Of a stretch of DNA of 64,000 nucleotides, positions 40,608-50,337 are shown piece after piece. Source of the stretch: Lanius collurio (taxonomy: Eukaryota > Chordata > Aves > Passeriformes > Laniidae). The notes under the pieces are model-generated. The model was given only the letters and a program-made list of their open reading frames with translations, did not search any database and was not told the origin of the DNA. Where the stretch lies: NCBI GenBank assembly GCA_020086605.1, contig JACBWW010000008.1, positions 21,307,372 to 21,371,371 of the forward strand, written 5' to 3'. Made by a program: the position numbers and the translations under genes. Within the stretch, counting starts at the first letter, position 1; the number at the start of each line of letters is the position of its first letter.

Positions 40608-40879
40608 CACTGCAACACTTAGGTCCACATCTGAAGCTCAAACTCAAAGGAATGATTGCCCAGTTTTTTGGAAGAGCTTACGAACCAGTAGGGAGCAAGA
40701 AAATAGATCCCTATGGTTCAATTTGCTACTAAGACAGAGAATTCTCTTGAGTAGACGCTCAGTCTTATGAAGTCTATACTATTTTGCTGATGGTTCAATG
40801 AATCTGAAGTCTATATAAAAGTCTCTTACAGATATTTTGGGTATTCTGCAGCAGTATCAGTGGACTAGCACTTAACAGA

Positions 40880-41652
40880 TTTAAGCTACAAGAGGAACCT
40901 TGACAGATTGGATCAATGTGTTGAGGAAAGCAGCAGGTGTTTCAACAAGGTCACATGCTCCTGCCCTTGGGTCAGAAGAACCCCGGGCAGTGCAATAACA
41001 TGGAGACAGAGGGGCTTGAGAACTGCTCAGTAGGAAAGTACCTGGGAGACTGGTCAATAACAGCTGAACATGAGCCAATGTGTGCCCAGGTGGCCAAGAA
41101 GGCCAATGGCATCCTGGCCTGGATCAGCAATAGTGTGGCCAGCAGGACCAGGGCAGTGAACTGAACTGTGCACTGGTGAAGTCACACCTTAAATCCTGTG
41201 TCCAGTTCTGGGCCCCTCACTGCAAGAAAGACACTGAGGTGCTGGAGTGAGCCCAGAAAAGGGCAATGGAGCTGGGGAAGGGTCTGGAGCACAAGTCCTA
41301 AGAGGAACAGTTCAGGGAGAAAAGCCTAGAGAAAAGGAGGCTTAGGGGGAATCTCATTGCTTTCAACTTCCATTCAGGAAGTTGTTGTGAGGTGGAGACT
41401 GGTCTCTTCAGTCATGTTTGAAGCAAAAGGACAAGAGGAAATGAACTCAAGTTGCACCAGGGTAAAGAAATTTAGAAAAAGAATTCCCTGCAAGAGTGGG
41501 TAGGCACTGGAATAAATTGTCCAGGTCGTTGAATCACTGTCTCTTAAAGCAAAGTCGTCTGGTTATGACACTTGGAGATATAGTTTAGGAGATTGATCAC
41601 CACCATTGATTATGATGGTGCTAGGTGATCTTCCAACCCTGATGATTCCGTG
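40880..41652 (+). mobile_element. CR1 LINE 3' part, 5'-truncated
   Basis: This follows the CR1 C-terminal reverse-transcriptase coding and 3' UTR wording nearly word for word, for example GTGCCCAGGTGGCCAAGAAG at 41081, GGCATCCTGGCCTGGATCAG at 41108, CAGTTCTGGGCCCCTCACTG at 41203 and GGGTCTGGAGCACAAGTCCT at 41281. It ends with the family tail (GATCTTCCAACCCTGATGATTCCG). Compared with the usual order it lacks part of the segment before the final tail, and the frame is broken by stops, for example at about 41160. The next CR1 tail begins within a few bases of its end. Confidence 0.92.
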
Positions 41653-41893
41653 AGGGTAGATTTAGATTGGATATTAGGAAGAAACTCTTTACTGTGAGTG
41701 GAGTGATGCAGTGGAACAGACTGCCCAGAGAAACTGTGACTGACCCACTCCTGGCAGTGTTCAATGCCAGGTTGGATGGAGCATTGAGTGATACGATCTA
41801 GTGAAAGTTGTCCCTGTCCATGGCACGAAGGTGGTAGCTGGATGATTGTTAAGGTCCCTCCCAGCCCAAATTATTCTGTGACTCTGTGATTTT
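41653..41893 (+). mobile_element. Second CR1 3' tail, directly abutting the first
   Basis: About 240 bp, starting GGGTAGATTTAGATTGGATATTAGG with no spacer after the preceding CR1 end. It continues through GGAACAGACTGCCCAGAGAA, CAGTGTTCAATGCCAGGTTGG and the tail CTCCCAGCCCAAATTATTCTGTGACTCTGTGA with CR1-type terminal octamer repeats. Its wording (AGGTCCCTCCCAGCCC) belongs to a different CR1 subfamily from the copy to its left, so this is not a simple duplication. Confidence 0.9.
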
Positions 41894-42216
41894 ACTTAGG
41901 CAAATGATTGCTAAGTGATGTCAGCTCCAGAATGTCAGCATGATTCTGGTTAGTGTTTCATCTGGTGACATTGAGCTGCTATCTGCAGACACCTGGACAG
42001 ATCCTCAGCTGATTTAAGCAGCTGTCACACTATTTATTTGCTTAAGCATTTGCACCAAGTGAAAAGCTTGACATTATCAGACACTGTATATATAGCAAAT
42101 CACAGATAATTTTGTATGTGCATGTGTGGTTTATTGATCTTAGGTAGAGTTTCTGTGGATAAGAGTACTATACATAGTCAGATGTTTTATAAAATAGATG
42201 CCTAAATAAAAATGTA

Positions 42217-43671
42217 TGTCGTGGTTTGACATGGAAGTGCTTTTTTGCACAAAAGTCCTTCTAGTTCTGATCAGAACCAATCAATTTTCTGGCTTGATTA
42301 TTGGCAAGTTTTAAGCCACTTAGGAGTTTGACACGCCTCTGCGAATCACATTTTAAGACAGACAAAGCCTGGCAAAGCTCTCTTGACTTCCAGCCATCAA
42401 AGACACAACTTGGGCCTCCGGGCCCTGCAGCCCTCAGGGCCGGGCCGGCCCTGCTGGGCCTGGCCCGACCCGGGAGGCAGCCGCCCCTCCTTGGCCCTGT
42501 TCCATCTGGGCCCCCCAGCCCTGCCCCATGCAGGTAGAGCTGGGCTGGCAGCGGCCCCCCTTCACCGCCACGGCAGAGCTCAGCTCCAACTCCCCCAGCA
42601 GAGATCATGGGACCGAGAGATAAGAGAAGTTCCAGCCACGGCTGGGTGAGATTAACCCTGTTAGTGCTGTTGAGATTTCTTCAGAACAGATGGGCCTGAA
42701 AATGCTGATTCTCTCCCAGAGAGAAAGCAGAAAGAACATGAAGAGACACCCTAAGGTTTAAGTCAGTAAAGACGTGAGAGTTGAAAACCTGAGAGAAAAG
42801 AAAGAGGAGATGCTCCAAACCTGGAAGCTGAAATTCTGTTGCAGGAACCCTTTGGGGATGGACTGGACTATTGGAGTCCCTGCTGTAATTTCATAGAGCA
42901 TCGGAGGGGGGGTAGAGCAATTGGGAGCTAAGGTGCCTCTGCATTTTCTTCCTTTTATTCTTTTGGCTCCAGAGTGTTTGGGCTCAGTTTACCTTCACCT
43001 GGAGGGGTGTGCAGTATACCTGAAGTTGATTCTGCCCAGTGGGTGGGGGGCATGGTCCCACCCTTTGATGTGGACTGATCCACTGATTGAACCGACTGTA
43101 CAAAGGAACCAGGAGGGGTCAGTGCGAAGATGACCCCAGTTCCTAGGGCTGAAGATTGCTCCTAGAGATGAGTAAAGAAGACCTTGCTCCTGAACGGCTC
43201 AGCCTTAAATTGACACCCCGTGTTAGCTCAAATTGAAACCCTCAAAAAGCAGCTGTGGGGAAAGCGGTGATTCGAGGTTAGGGACTTTTTCACTGCAAGC
43301 AGAAACCTCCCAGGCGGCTGTTTTGCTGTGATACTGAACCCATAAGAGAGTTGTCTCTAGTGGGAATGTCTCCATAAGGTCAGCAAGAAAGACTCAGAGA
43401 CTCCTATCTCTTTATGTGAACTGAAAAGATTATAAAGGTGGTAAACTGACTGAAATCTCAAGGGTTGTTTCTACACTGTCAGCATGGAAAAGTGAGAGGA
43501 AGGAAAGTGTTCTAAGGGTTTAGTCTGATTCTAACTTTTGTTTCCTTCTTTTTAGGTCTGCCATAAACTTCTTAGAGACTTCTAAGTTTGTGCCTGCCTT
43601 GTTTTCTCCTAATTCTTATGTCACAGAGGGAAAATAAGAAAGTAAGAGATGATCTGAACTAAACCACTACA
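42217..43671 (+). mobile_element. Long solo LTR (1455 bp), same family as 35190-36797, TSD ATGTA
   Basis: Starts TGTCGTGGTTTGACA (42217) and ends AAACCACTACA (43671), which form a short terminal inverted repeat (TGTCGTGGTTT versus TGTAGTGGTTT). It is flanked by a perfect 5-bp duplication ATGTA at 42212-42216 and 43672-43676. It is homologous to the minus-strand LTR at 35190-36797. A GC/CpG-rich block at about 42410-42620 corresponds to the longer GC block of the other copy. A TATA box, TATAAA at 43431-43436, is followed 130 bp later by CATAAA (43562-43567) at the place where the other copy has AATAAA. This gives U3 about 1.2 kb and U5 about 105 bp. No internal region remains. Open frames at 42261-42649 on both strands come from the GC block and are not genes. 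Confidence 0.93.
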
Positions 43672-43676
43672 ATGTA

Positions 43677-44002
43677 ATACATATTTAAAAAAAAAATCAG
43701 CTTAATACAGTAAGGAAATAGTAACATTTATTTACAGTAAATAAATAAATACTGTAACATGTATTTACAGTAAGTAAACACATATACACAAAAAATTCAG
43801 TAAGTATATACACATGCACATACAGACATATACATTTCACATTGCCTATATCTTCTACAACTTTACTATATTTAACAACAAATTTGAAGAAAAGTTATTT
43901 GCATGAGTGGTTTACTTAGTTTAAGTACTAGATGACAATCCACAGTATCATTTGGTGGTTAAACTTTGGGCACTATCTGGTTGAGAATTGCTTTTTATAA
44001 TT
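43677..44002. other. AT-rich spacer with local inverted repeats
   Basis: The spacer between two solo LTRs. It contains TTTACAGTAAATAAAT and ATTTACAGTAAG words that can pair with one another (about 43728-43775), and CATATACA-type repeats to about 43835. Nothing else was recognised. Confidence 0.6.
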
Positions 44003-44008
44003 CCCTTC

Positions 44009-44439
44009 TGTTGTAATGCTAAGTTTAGTTTAGCACGCTGCAGCTTTCCCTGAGAGCTCAGCAGAGCTGCTTAGGGCAGTGTGACCACTGTCACCCTCCT
44101 GTAGTCCATTTCAGGTGGCTCCACAGTTTTGTTCCAGCTAGCTACCTGCCTTACAACCAGTGATGGTGAAGGAGGCAAGAAGGGTCTCTCCATAAGGGTT
44201 CAAGAGGATCTTTTAATAGTTACATCTTGTCCCTCAGAGGGACCACCCTCAGAGGCAGAGACACCTTGTGATCTGGTCGCAGGGGCTATTGTCAGATCTC
44301 AGGGGCAGTACATGGGTGGGGTTGGGGGACAGGAACCAACAGGGAGAGCCCAGGGGAGTGCCCAGGGCTAGGGGCAAGGAAAAGCAGTGGGGGGGAACAA
44401 CATGGGATCAGAAAAGCAGTGGGTAAACAGATCACCACA
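44009..44439 (-). mobile_element. Solo LTR, 431 bp, ERVK-type, 6-bp TSD CCCTTC
   Basis: On the plus strand it begins TGTTGTAATG (44009) and ends ATCACCACA (44439), so the minus-strand LTR is TGTGGTGATC...CATTACAACA. Both sides carry the 6-bp duplication CCCTTC, at 44003-44008 and 44440-44445. The minus-strand order is a C-rich block, then CTATTAAAAG at about 44216 (either a TATA-like or an ATTAAA polyadenylation signal), then about 200 bp to the end. The 6-bp duplication suggests ERVK-type integration. The 3' terminus nearly equals that of the LTR at 32799-33088, suggesting related families. The open frame 44129-44371 lies within it and is chance. Confidence 0.88.
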
Positions 44440-44445
44440 CCCTTC

Positions 44446-45800
44446 TAATACAGGATTGAATCCCACAAAAATGGTAGCACCTCACATAATAACATTATAA
44501 CTTGGTTTGTCTGTCATACTTCTGTGGTGCCTTGACACTGAGCTTTTATCAGAGGCTAAACTTCTCTCAGTCATTCAAAAAGTATTAAGTGCATTCAAAT
44601 AAGCCAGAAAAACAAATAGGTAAAATTAATTCCATCGCTTTTTATGATCTTTCTAATGCCTTCCTTAGACCACTATCAAAGAAAGACCAAGACCTCAGTG
44701 TATCATAAACATGTCTTCATGTCATCAACAAATTTCTTGGTGTCAATCTAGTGATCTCAAGAAACTTGGAAGAGGCATTTTTTCAATGGTTATGTTTTGT
44801 TAGGAATGAAACACTAGTGAGCACAATAAGGAAGCTATAATTTAGAGAGCAATGAATTCTTGAAGAATCTTTCAGTTTAGGAATCTGTTATTTTAAAATC
44901 ACAGAAATAATCCAACATTAATAAGGCAACCATCCAAACAAACATTAATATTTCTTTAGGATTTCAGTTTGGTTTAGATTGTTAACCAATGACCAGAGGC
45001 AGGAGGTGAACACTAATATAACTGCACATTGTATTTTCAGTTTTTTTTACATATACACTAAATCTTACAGATATGGCATTATTTGTGTGGTGCAGGACTT
45101 ATATTTTTATTAAATCATTTAGCAATATGAATGCTTTAGCTAACAAATTGTTGGGAAAAAAAGTTATTTACATGGAAATTAGGTGAAAGGATGAAAATGT
45201 GAAAATTAATAGCCTTAATTAATTGACTCAAAGAAAGATTCCTGTTTCTGAATCTCAATCATTATTTCAGTATTTTCTTCCCCCTGCTTTTATTTATTAG
45301 TGTTAGGTATTTTAAGAAATTCTAAAATGTGCAACAGCAACAAGAAAGTTTCCAGAAGCACTTGCAAGTGTCTCCTGGAGATAAGTGGCACTTCTGAAAT
45401 AGCTGCCAAGGAAAACATGGGGAAGCATCCATTTGCCCAAGATAGGAATAAAACCAGAGTAGCAATCCAAGCTGTCAGTGCTGCAACACACTGATTCAGG
45501 GCAAAAGGAACAACTATTTCAAATGAAAAAGAGTTTTATTTTAGCTGAATAATGTCACAAGTGAGCTAGATAAATACAATAGCAGTCAATATTTCCATGG
45601 GCCACAAGGAGAAAATGAAAAGTGATTTTGTTTTCAACACTGAAATGACAAAACCACAGCGTCCCAGATTTCACTGAATCCAAAACATGTATGGAATGTG
45701 CAACTTAGAAGGACTTTATGTTATTTTCAGAAGATTTTGCCTCCAAAGACAAGGAAACCTGTTCCAGAAATTCGTGCCAGAAATAAATTCTTTCCTCACT
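44446..45800. other. Non-coding stretch, no gene seen
   Basis: AT-rich unique sequence between the 431-bp LTR and the broken left end of the provirus. The open frame 45300-45494 is short and featureless. No retroviral 3' part (pol, env or 3' LTR) is recognisable here. Confidence 0.65.
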
Positions 45801-45801
45801 A

Positions 45802-46881
45802 CTACATTTTAATACTATGTGGCGCTAGTATGCCTGCAGCAAAAGTAGCCTGTACTAGGTTTTTGAAATAAAGGGATTCTTGCCCGAAATCATTTACAGC
45901 CTTGCATAGTTCCTTTAAATTAGCAAACAGGAATGGGTCCCACTTGGGATTCTGTGCCTGACTCTTCCATGTGACTGGGGCTGCCATAAACACCCTCTCT
46001 CTTGTCACTTTCGGGTCTGTGAGACCGTGGGAACTGGAGGGGGAGGCGGGGTTGGGGGAGTGGCCATCGAGGGAGGGGGTGGGAGTGGGAATGTGGGTGG
46101 AGCCTGAGATGCCACAGGAGTACCCCACAGGGGCAAAGCCTGCCTCAGGGAAGGGATTCCCAGTGAGGTAGGAGGGTCCCGGTGTGGTTACACCCATGGA
46201 TGTAGGGGAGGGGCCCGGTGCGATGACGAATGCAGGAGCGAGCTGGGCAGGGCTGTGGGGGACCGCATGGTTTCTGCCATGTTGAGGGGCTGGCGCTGAC
46301 AGGTGGCTTCCATTGTTAGGGGCAGGGGCGGGAGAACTCGTAGTGGAGGAGGGGGTGAGGCACCGGAGCTGGCCATGTGGCCTGAGCCATATTCCTGGTG
46401 TGGGGCTGGGGCCGGGGTGTGCAAACCTGGAACCAGGGAAGGCGCCGTGGCGGGGCAGGCCAGGCTGACGCCACAGTTTGGTGGGCTTGGTGGGGGGACG
46501 CTCCCTGGCACGGCAGCAGGCACGTGTGTCCACGGGTGGGGAGCTCTGCGGGGTGGGAAGGAATGTCTCTTGCCTGGGAATCTGCATTTTCGGGTACTGC
46601 AGCCTCATTTTCTGATTCCGAGGCTGCTTTATAAACTAAAACTGCTAACAGGAGAAACTTCTTAACTGACTTGTCCCCACCTTGCCTCAGGAATGCCTGA
46701 CTCTCTATCACCCAGAACACACAGTTCTTAACTGATTCTATTGTAACATTAGGGAAATAATAAAAACCCACTGCATACAGTGTTCCAAGAGTCTCTTAGA
46801 AAAATGGATTTTCTGCTCTTTTAGGATACTATTAACTTGGATCAAAGCCTCTTGTTGGGGAATTGAGAATTTCACACCCAT
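45802..46881 (-). pseudogene. gag: Endogenous retroviral gag remnant (matrix, proline-rich, start of capsid)
   Basis: The start is chosen at 46881 because the codon is followed by Gly (MGVKFSI), as expected for an N-myristoylated Gag, and lies just downstream of the leader. The matrix-like part runs for about 45 codons and is then interrupted by a frameshift near 46750-46770, where the reading continues in a second frame (FPNVTIESVKN). A second frame change between about 46316 and 46608 leads into the 268-codon frame 45802-46608. Its residues 20-200 are rich in Pro and Ser. From residue 211 (PVTWK) it reads like the N-terminus of a beta-retroviral capsid, with KWDPFLFANLKELCKAV at residues 222-238, and it stops at residue 268, far short of a full capsid. 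Gag normally builds the virus particle at the membrane. This copy is broken and truncated. Confidence 0.85.
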
Positions 46882-46957
46882 CTTTCCCCAAAAAACCTCA
46901 CCCAGCCACTGAGAGAAAAAAGCTAGTACAAGAAAAGGTGAAAAGGGACTCAAACGA

Positions 46958-46966
46958 GCTTACCTC
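46958..46966 (-). other. Retroviral major splice donor, GAG|GTAAGC
   Basis: The minus strand reads CTGAGGTAAGC, an excellent match to the 5' splice-site consensus, with the cut between 46964 and 46963. It lies 82 bases upstream of the gag start, the usual place for the donor that joins the leader to env or accessory exons in retroviruses. Inferred from position and consensus only. Confidence 0.55.
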
Positions 46967-47295
46967 AGCTTCACTCACCCCAAGTTTCTCTGGCTTTTGC
47001 TGACCCAGAACCCGGTCTGCTGAGCCCTTGCTGTGGTGTCTCTGCTGATGCTGCACCTCTGGTACCACGCCCCACCAAGCCCTCTGGCTCCCAGCTCTTG
47101 GGTGAAAGAAGAATTCTCAGTGGATGTTTCTCTGTTTGTCTGCTGGCTCTCTCACACTAAGTGAAGTATTGGCTGTCCTTCCAGGCAGGTCTCTAAGAGA
47201 ATTTAGATCTCCTGTGGGGGTCATGGCGTTTTGGAATGGTGGCTCCTCGGGGATTTCACTCCCCAGGGAACACTCTTCCAAAGACTTCAGCCAAG

Positions 47296-47313
47296 GTCCC
47301 TGTTTGGGTGCCA
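47296..47313 (-). other. Primer binding site, tRNA-Lys type
   Basis: The minus strand reads TGGCACCCAAACAGGGAC, differing at two positions (both G-to-A) from the usual site complementary to the 3' end of tRNA-Lys(UUU). It sits two bases from the inner end of the LTR, as expected for the start of minus-strand DNA synthesis. Both differences are of the kind produced by CpG decay. Confidence 0.85.
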
Positions 47314-47315
47314 AA

Positions 47316-47825
47316 TACGGAAGAGGGCTTCAGTGAATCACTGCAGTGTTTATTCCACAGGGTCCCTCGTGGGACACTTAGGTGGCCCTCTGCCAGCACC
47401 CACGCATGCGCTCGATCTCACCTTCGCAGGTGGTCGCCAACAGCCACTCACACACACACTGCAAGCATGAACCGGAGACAGAGAGGCCAGAGGGGTTCTC
47501 TGTATGCAATTCCAAGGCATTTAATGAAACCAACACACTCGAAGGCAAATACAGGCAAAAGAATCAAGAACAAAAGCCCCCTCATGGTTTTTATCGCAAA
47601 GGGTCCCAGGAGCGGGCAGAGCATCAGAAGCCCATGGTCTGAGGGCTAGGGGCAGAGGCAATGGTGAGTGACATAACAGGGACCAATGGGAGAAGGGATG
47701 GAGGGGGGAGAGAGTCAGTAACCAGTGGGATCTCAATAAAGGGAGAATTTTCTAGCACAGCGGTTTGTGGAGAGACCACTTTCAAAGCAACGTGGGGGTG
47801 TAAAGTGGACTTTGCCACCACAACA
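47316..47825 (-). mobile_element. 5' LTR of the truncated provirus (~510 bp)
   Basis: The inner end is fixed by the primer binding site. The minus-strand LTR ends CCGTA, presumably from CCGCA, before a two-base spacer. The outer end is uncertain by a few bases: TGTTGTGGTGG at 47825, or TGTGGTGGC at 47822. On the minus strand a TATA-like GATAAAAA lies at about 47588-47595, a CATTAAA word is at about 47518-47524, and AATAAA (plus-strand TTTATT, 47349-47354) lies 34 bases from the inner end. A GC-rich stretch and a TGTGTG run lie between. It shows no close similarity to the solo LTRs in the window, so it is a separate family. Confidence 0.8.
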
Positions 47826-49851
47826 CAGAACTATAATATTAATTCAATTATATTCTCTTCCTACATTGTATTTTCTCAAAGGAAGGTAAGATGGGATGTT
47901 AATAGCAAAAATTTTAAAGATTTGGCACTCCTAAAGGCTGCAATACATATAATCTCGCTAAAATTTGATTTTGGGAGCAGTACAGACAGGACAGCATCAG
48001 ATTTGGCCCTCTCCACTTAGTTGTTCTTCCAAGCTATCCACAGAATCTGTCCTCAAAAGCCCCAGGTCTTCAACATACTTTCTGTGCTGCAGCACAATCT
48101 CAGTTGACTGCTGCAAAAATACACTTGCAAGAGGCTATGCTGTGTTTTTTTTATATTGGTTCAGCCAATTCAAAATGAAAAACTGCATCTGGTTGCGATT
48201 GTACATACATGTTGTGGACACAGAGGCAACACATGGAAGCCATAGCAGATCCAGGTCAGCTGCCTGTGGGTTTAAGCAGCTTGGAGTTGAGCCACCCTGC
48301 ACACCTGTGCTGGGGCCAAAAGTCATTCTCTGGGAAGGATGCCTATTTTAGTGCACACACAGCCAAAGATACCTTGCAATGAAAAAGGAATGTCTGGAAC
48401 AATTGTGCTACTGCTATTTTCTATAAATCAATTGCTGTGTAGTTCACAGAGTCTTGTCTGTGAGATCTGTCTTCCTGCAGGTCTTCATGCAGAAGAAATA
48501 TTATTAACATTTCTGTGCTTTTGCAGTTTTCAGTTATGCCTATCCTGCAGGAATGGACTACTTTTACCATGGCAGTGTAGTGATATTTAATGGAACTCCT
48601 TTGAAGGCCAGTACTGCATGTTTATATTTTTCATGAAAAGGTATTGTTCTAATTTAATGTAATGAAATTGTCATTTCAGTAAAATTGCCATTATATTTTA
48701 ACAACTCTGTAAGACTCTGTTTGACTCTTTCCCTCTCGTTGTTCTCTATTCATTCACATGCAGGTTGCAGCCAAATCATTAAATTAAAATTTCTATATTC
48801 CTTTTTCAAAACCAAAGGCAAAAAGTAATTACGAATCAGTGCATGATTCTCAGAAAGAGGCCTGGTATTCAGCTCAATAATCAGTGTCACTTCAACAACA
48901 GAACCATAAAGACTATTTAGGTTTCTGAACTAAAATTTTCTTTAAGAAAAGAATTAAAAGAATCAGACTAGAACCATAGGATGAAAACCTAATGCCTCTG
49001 TCTGCTGCAAACCTATTATTGAGCCTTGGGATAAATTTCTGCACCACTATCTATGTTATAATATATTTTCTGTTGTATTCTAAGTATGAAACTCTTTGAT
49101 TAAATAGCATGAAGGGGTTAATGGTGCCAAGGTAAGTAATTTCTTTGTAAAGAAAAGAGAATAGCTGACATTATGTGCGGTATAATTATTTTTTATTAAT
49201 TGAATTGAAATACTGAACATTAAATTGTGATACTTAGTCGTATAATCCTTTGCAATTACATATTCCACAATAAAAGACTTTCAATTAAATTTTATTGCAA
49301 GCCTAAAATTCAAAAAACACCCATCTTTACAACAGAAGCAGTCAGTAGCTAAGCTTTCTGAATAATTTTTCTCAGAAATTAAAAGGAAACTGGGAAAAAT
49401 TGGCATTATTTTGTCATTTTAGAATTACAACATTTGCCCACCAAATCCAACACAATTGTAGATAAAAGCTCCTACAAGAGCAAAAAGCATGTCTCTTTTT
49501 TTTTTTCTATTGCTACAAAATATTGATGAAGTGCTCTATTGAGGTAGAGATCTCATTAATTATTTGATTTACAGAAAAAGAAGACAGAGGGAAATGAGTG
49601 CTGTGGCTAATGCCATGATGTACCATCTTGAGACTTAAGATCTTTTTAATGTATTCGGCAATGATGCAGCTGAAAGAGGAAAGAGGGAACTGAATGGATC
49701 CATTAATTTAATTGAAGTGAGCTCTGACAAGAGATAAAACCTCTCAGGCTCTGCATCTCTTCAGGATGCATCAGCACTACAGTAAACAGTAAATGATCCA
49801 CAGACACAGACACATGAACACACATACTCAAAGATAAAGGTATACATAGAT

Positions 49852-49854
<3 letters not shown>
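47826..49854. other. Non-coding stretch, possible conserved element near 49540-49720
   Basis: Unique sequence to the right of the provirus. Open frames at 47965-48351 and 48339-48590 are featureless. Section 49540-49720 has mixed composition with TAATTA at about 49557 and CATTAATTTAATTG at about 49701, which resembles developmental enhancer sequence, but conservation cannot be tested here. Confidence 0.55.

Positions 49855-49895
<41 letters not shown>
49855..49895. repeat. (CA)n microsatellite, about 20 units
   Basis: An uninterrupted CA repeat of 41 bases, followed by a decayed extension (CTCACACTCTCACA) to about 49908. Its length and purity suggest it is polymorphic. It yields a Cys-Val run in an antisense chance open frame. 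Confidence 0.95.
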
Positions 49896-49902
<7 letters not shown>

Positions 49903-49982
49903 CTCACAGGTTTACGTAGATTCTAGAGACCTCAAGACCAGAGAACCCTTCCTTTATGCAGCTTCACAAAGTCTTCAGCCCA

Positions 49983-50337
49983 AAATCATAGAATGGCCTG
50001 GATTGGAAGGGACCTTAAAGACCATCTCGTTGCACTCCCCTGCTGTAAGCAGGGACACTTACACTAGATCAGACTACTCAGAGCTCCATCTAACATGGCC
50101 TTGAACAATATCAGGCATGGGGTATTCACAACTTCTCTGGCAACCTGTGGCAATGTCTCACACCCTCACGGTAAAGAATTGTTCCTAATATCTTAGCTAA
50201 ACCCATTCTCTCTCAGTTTCAAGTAATTCTCTCTTGTCCTGTCACTGCATGCTCTTCTAAAAAGTCCTTCTTCGTCTTTCTTGTAGGGTCCTTTCAGCTC
50301 CCTTCAGCTACTGGAAGGACACAATTAGGTCACCTGC
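49983..50337 (-). mobile_element. CR1 LINE 3' end, minus strand
   Basis: The plus strand reads as the reverse complement of a CR1 tail: ATCATAGAATGGCCTGGATTGG (CR1 terminal words), then GGGACCTTAAAGACCATCTC, GCAGGGACACTTACACTAGA, ACATGGCCTTGAACAATATC, CACAACTTCTCTGGCAACCTG and TCTTGTCCTGTCACTGCATG. It runs to the 5' truncation near 50337. It is the only CR1 of the eight in the window on the minus strand. It is non-coding and inactive. Confidence 0.93.

Larger units (their letters stand above)
45803..47825 (-). mobile_element. Truncated ERVK-like provirus: 5' LTR, PBS, leader, partial gag
   Basis: Read on the minus strand, this is the 5' third of an endogenous retrovirus: LTR (about 47825 to 47316), primer binding site (47313-47296), a leader of about 410 bases with a good splice donor, and gag starting at 46881. 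Sequence similarity to retrovirus is lost at about 45805, within the N-terminal part of capsid. Everything after that (rest of gag, pro, pol, env, 3' LTR) is absent. The gag frame is broken at least twice. The lysine-type primer site and matrix/proline-rich/capsid order fit beta-retrovirus-like (ERVK) elements known in birds. No target duplication can be checked because one end is missing. Confidence 0.88.

Noticed and set aside
35190..43671. The two long LTRs as the two ends of one provirus
   Set aside because: They lie in opposite orientation, have different target duplications (CTGAA and ATGTA), differ by many substitutions and indels, and enclose CR1 and unique sequence instead of retroviral genes.
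49855..49895. CRISPR-like array
   Set aside because: It is a plain (CA)n microsatellite with no spacers; no repeat-spacer structure exists anywhere in the window.
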